A stretch of 64,000 bases of DNA from assembly GCF_003020585.1 (NCBI RefSeq), contig NZ_PXUE01000004.1:62001-126000 (forward strand). Reading direction: 5' to 3'. Shown here in pieces: positions 60,193-64,000 of this stretch; position 1 is the first letter of the stretch; the number at the start of each line of letters is the position of its first letter. Source of the stretch: Chryseobacterium aurantiacum (GTDB taxonomy: Bacteria; Bacteroidota; Bacteroidia; Flavobacteriales; Weeksellaceae). A program made the translations under genes and the position numbers. The notes below the pieces were generated by a model. That model saw nothing but the letters and a program-made list of their open reading frames with translations, was not told where the DNA came from and did not search any database.

Positions 60193-60480
60193 ATGATCGA
60201 AGTAAAACAAAACAACGACGAGAAACACGGAAGTTTTGAAGCTTTCATAGATGGAAGACGCGCAGGAATGATGACATACACCTGGGCAGGAGAAGAAAGA
60301 TTTATTATAGACCACACCGAGGTGGAAGAAGCCTACAACGGAAAAGGTGTAGGTAAGGAAATGCTTTTGGCAGCTGTAGATTTTGCCAGAAAGAACGGGA
60401 AGAAGATTATTCCTCTCTGTCCTTTTGCTAAGGCTAGTTTTCAGAAAAGTGAGGAGCTTCAGGATGTTTTGGTGAATTAA
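60193..60480 (+). CDS. yjdJ: Small GNAT-type N-acetyltransferase YjdJ
   Basis: A 95-residue member of the Acetyltransf_CG family with HTEVEEAYNGKGVGKEMLLAAVDFAR (acetyl-CoA loop NGKGVGKE) and the C-terminal IIPLCPFAKASFQK. It is the last gene of the yjdI-OsmC-yjdJ block, which is known in other bacteria. A second member at 57177 shows the same LCPFA/FCPYV ending and is a paralogue. Substrate unknown. Confidence 0.9.
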   Translation: MIEVKQNNDEKHGSFEAFIDGRRAGMMTYTWAGEERFIIDHTEVEEAYNGKGVGKEMLLAAVDFARKNGKKIIPLCPFAKASFQKSEELQDVLVN

Positions 60481-60507
60481 TCACTGCTTTCCACCCTTAC
60501 AATACAA

Positions 60508-60540
60508 ACCTTTCAGACTACGGATCTGGAAGGTTTTTTT
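60508..60540 (+). terminator. Intrinsic terminator of the redox island
   Basis: Arms AACCTTTCAGA and TCTGGAAGGTT (one mismatch) followed by a T-run. Confidence 0.85.
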
Positions 60541-60655
60541 AATTTAAACCCCAGAAACAGCCTATTTCCCAATTTTTTCATATCCCGATTGATGCAGACA
60601 GCTCTATAAAAATGGTCTCTAAAGTAAATTCGGTATTCACGATGGTTCTTTTTTA

Positions 60656-60663
60656 TATATTTG
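60656..60663 (+). promoter_or_regulatory. Promoter -7 element of the symporter gene
   Basis: TATATTTG, 20 nt before the ATG at 60684. Confidence 0.5.
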
Positions 60664-60683
60664 CTAAAATTTAAAAATTAAGC

Positions 60684-62243
60684 ATGAATCCAGGAACCAT
60701 CCTTTTGCTATTTGTATTTATCTACTTTGTCGGTCTTTTGGTGATTTCTTATTTCACCAGTAGAAACTCTGATAATCAGTCATTTTTTATTGGTAATAAA
60801 AAAAGTAAATGGTGGCTCGTTGCATTCGGGATGATAGGAACCAGCTTAAGTGGAGTTACCTTTATTTCAGTTCCGGGAACAGTCGGAAAAATGACCGGCT
60901 CCGAATATATCTACGGCGGCTTCGAATATTATATGATGGTGATTGGCTTTTTCATCGGATATTTTATTGTTGCAGCCATATTGCTTCCCTTGTATTATAA
61001 AATGAATCTGACTTCTATTTACACCTATCTAGGAAGAAGATTCAATGTAGAGGCACATAAGATCGGCTCCATATTTTTTATTATTTCCAGAGCTATTGGT
61101 GCTACGGCAAGGCTTTATCTTGTTGTCAATGTTTTACAGATATTCCTTCTTGAAGGGCTTGGAGTTCCGTTTTGGGTAACTTCTATGGTACTTCTGCTGA
61201 TGGTACTTCTCTATACTTTTGAAGGAGGGGTAAAAACCATTGTTATTACTGATACTTTACAAACCTCTTTTATGATCATCAGCTTGGTGGCTTGTATTGT
61301 GTACATTCTTTCCAATCTAAACTTATCTTTTGGTGAGGCCTATACCATCCTGGAACAGAAGAACTACACTCATTTTATTAATTTTGATCCAAATTCCAAG
61401 ACATTTTTCCTTAAAACAATCCTGGGAGGAATCTTTATTACCATTGCCATGACTGGGTTAGATCAAGAAATGATGCAAAAAAATATTTCTGTGGATAACC
61501 TTAAGAATTCAAAGAAAAACATGCTCACCTTTGCAGGAACACTTCTTTTGGTAAATCTTGCATTCCTTTTCTTAGGAGGTTTACTCTATCTTTTTGCCCT
61601 ACAGCACGGTGCAGAATATGGAACTATAAAGTCTGACACCGTTACCAATATTTTCGGATTTAAAGATGCTGCCGGCAATATTAAAAACATCATGGGTGAT
61701 GACCTTTTCCCCGCCTTGTCACTTCAGGGATATTTCCCAATGACTATTTCCGTTATTTTTATTATCGGATTAATTTCAGCGTTATTCCCATCTGCTGATG
61801 GTGCGTTAACGGCTGTAACAAGTTCGTATTGCGTTGACTTATTAAATCTTAATGAAGATAAAACCAAAACTGAAAAAGAGAAAAAACGTCTTCGTATGAA
61901 AGTACACTTGACTTTTACTGTGGTTTTCTTCATCCTGATCATGGTTTTCAAGGCACTTAATGATAAATCTATTGTTTATCTGATCATGGAAATTGCCGGA
62001 TATACCTATGGACCGCTGTTAGGACTTTTTGCTTTCGGAATTTTCACCAAGTTTCAGATTTCCAAAAAGTATGCTATCCTTACTGTAACCATTTTGGCCC
62101 CTATCCTAACTTATATAATCAACTCTGCTGTTACTAATTATACAGACTATAGAATTGGAGTTGAGCTTATTGTTCTTAACGGATTGCTTACATTCATCGG
62201 TTTATGGCTGGTAAAGAACAAGCAGCATTTAAGGGTTGTCTAA
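60684..62243 (+). CDS. Sodium:solute symporter (SSS family)
   Basis: A 519-residue membrane protein with about 13 hydrophobic segments. It shows the SSS pattern: an N-terminal helix, KKSKWWLVAFGMIGTSLSGVTFISVPG, TGSEYIYGGFEYYMM and, around TM8, PSADGALTAVTSSYCVDL near the sodium-site region. It imports a sugar, amino acid, vitamin or other solute with Na+; the substrate cannot be told. It stands alone, with its own promoter. A secreted protein gene follows after 28 nt. Confidence 0.91.
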   Translation: MNPGTILLLFVFIYFVGLLVISYFTSRNSDNQSFFIGNKKSKWWLVAFGMIGTSLSGVTFISVPGTVGKMTGSEYIYGGFEYYMMVIGFFIGYFIVAAILLPLYYKMNLTSIYTYLGRRFNVEAHKIGSIFFIISRAIGATARLYLVVNVLQIFLLEGLGVPFWVTSMVLLLMVLLYTFEGGVKTIVITDTLQTSFMIISLVACIVYILSNLNLSFGEAYTILEQKNYTHFINFDPNSKTFFLKTILGGIFITIAMTGLDQEMMQKNISVDNLKNSKKNMLTFAGTLLLVNLAFLFLGGLLYLFALQHGAEYGTIKSDTVTNIFGFKDAAGNIKNIMGDDLFPALSLQGYFPMTISVIFIIGLISALFPSADGALTAVTSSYCVDLLNLNEDKTKTEKEKKRLRMKVHLTFTVVFFILIMVFKALNDKSIVYLIMEIAGYTYGPLLGLFAFGIFTKFQISKKYAILTVTILAPILTYIINSAVTNYTDYRIGVELIVLNGLLTFIGLWLVKNKQHLRVV

Positions 62244-62271
62244 TTAATGTAAGAATCAAAAATAAAAAACC

Positions 62272-62790
62272 ATGAAAAAAATTATTTCACTTTTCGTTTT
62301 CGTTTTGGCATTTGGCCTTGCGAACGCTCAGGAAAATTTTGAAGTATCTACTTTAAGAATCGGGCCGTATAAGATTTTTATGCCAAAAGTTGAGGCTGAA
62401 AAAATTGCAGGAACAAAACTGAAAAATTCAGACGGAGAGAAAAAAAGTATTGTAAAATATAATGGAGAAACCATTCAGATTGATATTTTTGATAATTATA
62501 TCAACGAAGCCAATCCAAGTGTTCCATCCATTACCTACATAACAACAACCAGTAAAAAATTTAAAACCAAGAGTGGAATTGGGGTAGGCAGTACAAGGGA
62601 CGACCTTATCAATGCCTACAGAAATTATGCTAACTTCAGTGTTCGGGAGGATTGGGACAACAATGGTAAACCTGTGAAGAATTCCGGTTATTTTAATCTG
62701 GAAGACGGACAGGCAGGAACACAATTAAGCTTTAAATTTGTTAATAATATTGTTACTGAAATTTCAGTTTACCTTAACGAAGGCTGTTAA
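62272..62790 (+). CDS. Hypothetical secreted protein
   Basis: A 172-residue protein with a signal peptide ending GLANAQ. The mature part has two halves: LRIGPYKIFMPKVEAEKIAGTKLK at the start and, later, KSGIGVGSTRDDLINAYRNY, a pattern seen in proteins with repeated small beta domains, ending in a single Cys (NEGC). No family recognised. Probably periplasmic or surface-located; cotranscription with the symporter is possible, as only 28 nt separate them. A terminator follows. Confidence 0.78.
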   Translation: MKKIISLFVFVLAFGLANAQENFEVSTLRIGPYKIFMPKVEAEKIAGTKLKNSDGEKKSIVKYNGETIQIDIFDNYINEANPSVPSITYITTTSKKFKTKSGIGVGSTRDDLINAYRNYANFSVREDWDNNGKPVKNSGYFNLEDGQAGTQLSFKFVNNIVTEISVYLNEGC

Positions 62791-62814
62791 AAGCAGGAAA
62801 ATATTCAAATACAT

Positions 62815-62844
62815 AAAAATCCGGGTTTTTAGATCCGGATTTTT
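62815..62844. terminator. Intrinsic terminator
   Basis: Arms AAAAATCCGG and CCGGATTTTT around a 10-nt loop. Confidence 0.88.
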
Positions 62845-62871
62845 GCATTTCCATAAGCCAGTAAAAAATTG

Positions 62872-62879
62872 TAAATTCG
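62872..62879 (+). promoter_or_regulatory. Near-consensus promoter of the transketolase genes
   Basis: TAAATTCG differs from TAnnTTTG by one base and lies 21 nt before the ATG at 62901. Confidence 0.35.
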
Positions 62880-62900
62880 CGTGCAAATAAATCAGATATA

Positions 62901-63752
62901 ATGAGTAAAAGTATTGAAGAGTTAAAATCTCTTACTACGCAGATCAGAAGAGACATTTTAAGAATGGTTCACGCTGTAAATTCAGGACACCCGGGCGGAA
63001 GTTTAGGTTGTACAGAATACTTCACAGCACTTTACGGAAAGGTAATGAACTATAATCTTCCTTTCACTATGCAGGGCAAAAATGAAGATCATTTTTATCT
63101 ATCAAACGGGCATATTTCACCGGTATTCTACTCTACTTTGGCAAGATTTGACTTCTTTCCGGTAGCTGAATTGAGTACTTTCAGAAAGCTTGATTCAAGA
63201 TTACAAGGACACCCTACTACTCATGAAGGTCTTCCGGGGATCAGAATTGCTTCAGGTTCTCTTGGGCAAGGTCTTTCTGTAGCTCTTGGGGTAGCTGAAG
63301 GTAAAAAACTGGATGGAGATAAGTCTCTTGTTTACTCTCTTCACGGAGATGGTGAGCTTCAGGAAGGTCAAATCTGGGAAGCATTAATGTATGCTGCTGC
63401 TAAAAAAGTAGACAACATTATTTCTACCATTGACTACAACGGACGTCAGATTGATGGAGATACTGATGATGTATTAAGCCTAGGAAATCTTCATGCTAAA
63501 CTTGAAGCTTTCGGATGGATTGTTTTGGAAGAGAAAAACGGTAATGATCTTGAAGCTGTAATTGGCATCCTTGAGAGAGCAAAAACAGAAACAGGAAAAG
63601 GAAAACCGGTAGCAATTATTCTTCATACAGAAATGGGTGCCGGAGTAGATTATATGATGGGGTCTCACGCTTGGCATGGTAAAGCTCCAAATGATGAGCA
63701 ATTGGAAACAGCATTCAAGCAATTGTATTTAGAAGCTCCTGCTGACTACTAA
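62901..63752 (+). CDS. Transketolase, N-terminal (thiamine diphosphate-binding) subunit
   Basis: A 283-residue protein equal to the N-terminal third of transketolase. Motifs: SGHPGGSLGC, LSNGHISPVFYS, GHPTTHEGLPGIRIASGSLGQGLSVALG and the ThDP-binding GDGELQEGQIWEALMYAA with NIISTIDYNGRQIDG. It moves two-carbon units in the pentose phosphate pathway together with the C-terminal subunit encoded 33 nt downstream. Split transketolase genes occur in many Bacteroidota. The length is usual for this subunit. Confidence 0.94.
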   Translation: MSKSIEELKSLTTQIRRDILRMVHAVNSGHPGGSLGCTEYFTALYGKVMNYNLPFTMQGKNEDHFYLSNGHISPVFYSTLARFDFFPVAELSTFRKLDSRLQGHPTTHEGLPGIRIASGSLGQGLSVALGVAEGKKLDGDKSLVYSLHGDGELQEGQIWEALMYAAAKKVDNIISTIDYNGRQIDGDTDDVLSLGNLHAKLEAFGWIVLEEKNGNDLEAVIGILERAKTETGKGKPVAIILHTEMGAGVDYMMGSHAWHGKAPNDEQLETAFKQLYLEAPADY

Positions 63753-63785
63753 TATCTTAAACAATCTCGATTAATAAAAATAAAA

Positions 63786-64000
63786 ATGAAATATACATAT
63801 ACAGAAAAAAAGGACACTCGTTCAGGATTCGGAGCTGGATTAGCGGAACTTGCTGACAAAAATCCTAATGTAGTAGCACTTTGTGCAGACCTTATCGGTT
63901 CTTTGAAAATGGAAAAATTCATTGAAAAGGCTCCTGAAAGATTCTATCAGGTAGGTATTGCAGAAGCAAACATGATGGGACTTGCTGCAGGTCTTAGCAT
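63786..64000 (+). CDS. Transketolase, C-terminal subunit (3' end outside window)
   Basis: The frame starts at the ATG at 63786 and is still open at the window end; 71 residues are visible ([18 protein letters not shown] at the start, then [13 protein letters not shown] and [16 protein letters not shown]). This is the pyrimidine-binding domain start; [10 protein letters not shown] carries the catalytic Glu region that activates thiamine diphosphate. It forms the active enzyme with the upstream subunit. Confidence 0.93.
   Translation, partial: MKYTYTEKKDTRSGFGAGLAELADKNPNVVALCADLIGSLKMEKFIEKAPERFYQVGIAEANMMGLAAGLS

Noticed and set aside
1-64000. tRNA or rRNA genes
   Set aside because: I looked for T-loop-like GGTTCGAATCC-type sequences in the gaps and found none; a tRNAscan-SE run would settle it.

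Overview
The window looks like chromosomal DNA of a Chryseobacterium-like member of the Flavobacteriia (Weeksellaceae). The reasons are AT-rich sequence, many Bacteroidota-type promoters (-7 element TAnnTTTG, often with TTG about 17-23 nt upstream), Bacteroidota-style lipoproteins and TonB-dependent receptors, and flavobacterial gene content (split transketolase, CstA, paired M16 peptidases, DUF3108, pirin/YjdI/OsmC genes). The species is an inference. I see no rRNA, tRNA, CRISPR array, prophage or transposase.

Layout. 1-3.6 kb: truncated cyclase-family gene, a tandem pair of MITE-like repeats, a Crp/Fnr-DoxX-AhpD-like operon and a DUF1304 gene. 3.6-7.1 kb: glycine betaine/proline ABC operon proVWX behind a long leader full of hairpins. 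7.1-9.1 kb: HxlR regulator divergent from an oxidoreductase-cupin pair, with a palindromic operator between. 9.2-11.9 kb: TonB receptor plus thioredoxin-like protein under one palindromic operator. 12-22.2 kb: tyrosine/homogentisate degradation (hmgA, hppD, fahA) with two CoA-transferase/hydrolase paralogues and a flavin reductase, interrupted by a small repeat-bounded element carrying a GxxExxY gene. 22.2-28 kb: lipoprotein, hydrolases, a HipA-like kinase/DUF3037 pair and cstA. 28-39.3 kb: large TonB receptor, UvrD-type helicase, M16 peptidase pair, secG, glycosyltransferase and recR. 39.5-54.4 kb: housekeeping genes (pepD, LOG protein, ferredoxin and its reductase, pheS, YceI, orphan ABC ATPase, yjdM, RsmB-type methyltransferase, asnB) plus a candidate small RNA. 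54.5-60.5 kb: MFS exporter and a redox/stress island of pirins, small GNATs, FMN reductase, TMEM175 channel, YjdI and OsmC. 60.7-64 kb: sodium:solute symporter, a secreted protein and the two transketolase subunit genes, the second cut by the window end.

The most unusual signal is a dispersed repeat family with a shared symmetric plan: outer arm, outer box AAACACTTAAG, inner box, palindrome GAAAATCnnnGATTTTC, then the mirror image. Four copies (two in tandem) carry no gene. One copy has two palindromes with the GxxExxY PD-(D/E)XK-like gene between them, and its stop codon lies in the palindrome. A sixth element has the same plan but different box sequences. I read these as gene-bearing and gene-less forms of one mobile or selfish element. 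Other leads are the HipA-like/DUF3037 pair, a candidate sRNA with its own promoter at 48.9 kb, the structured proVWX leader, the metal-type operator over a TonB receptor with a CxxC plug, and three promoters so close to their start codons that leaderless mRNAs are likely. All motif matches and comparisons were made by eye, without database searches.
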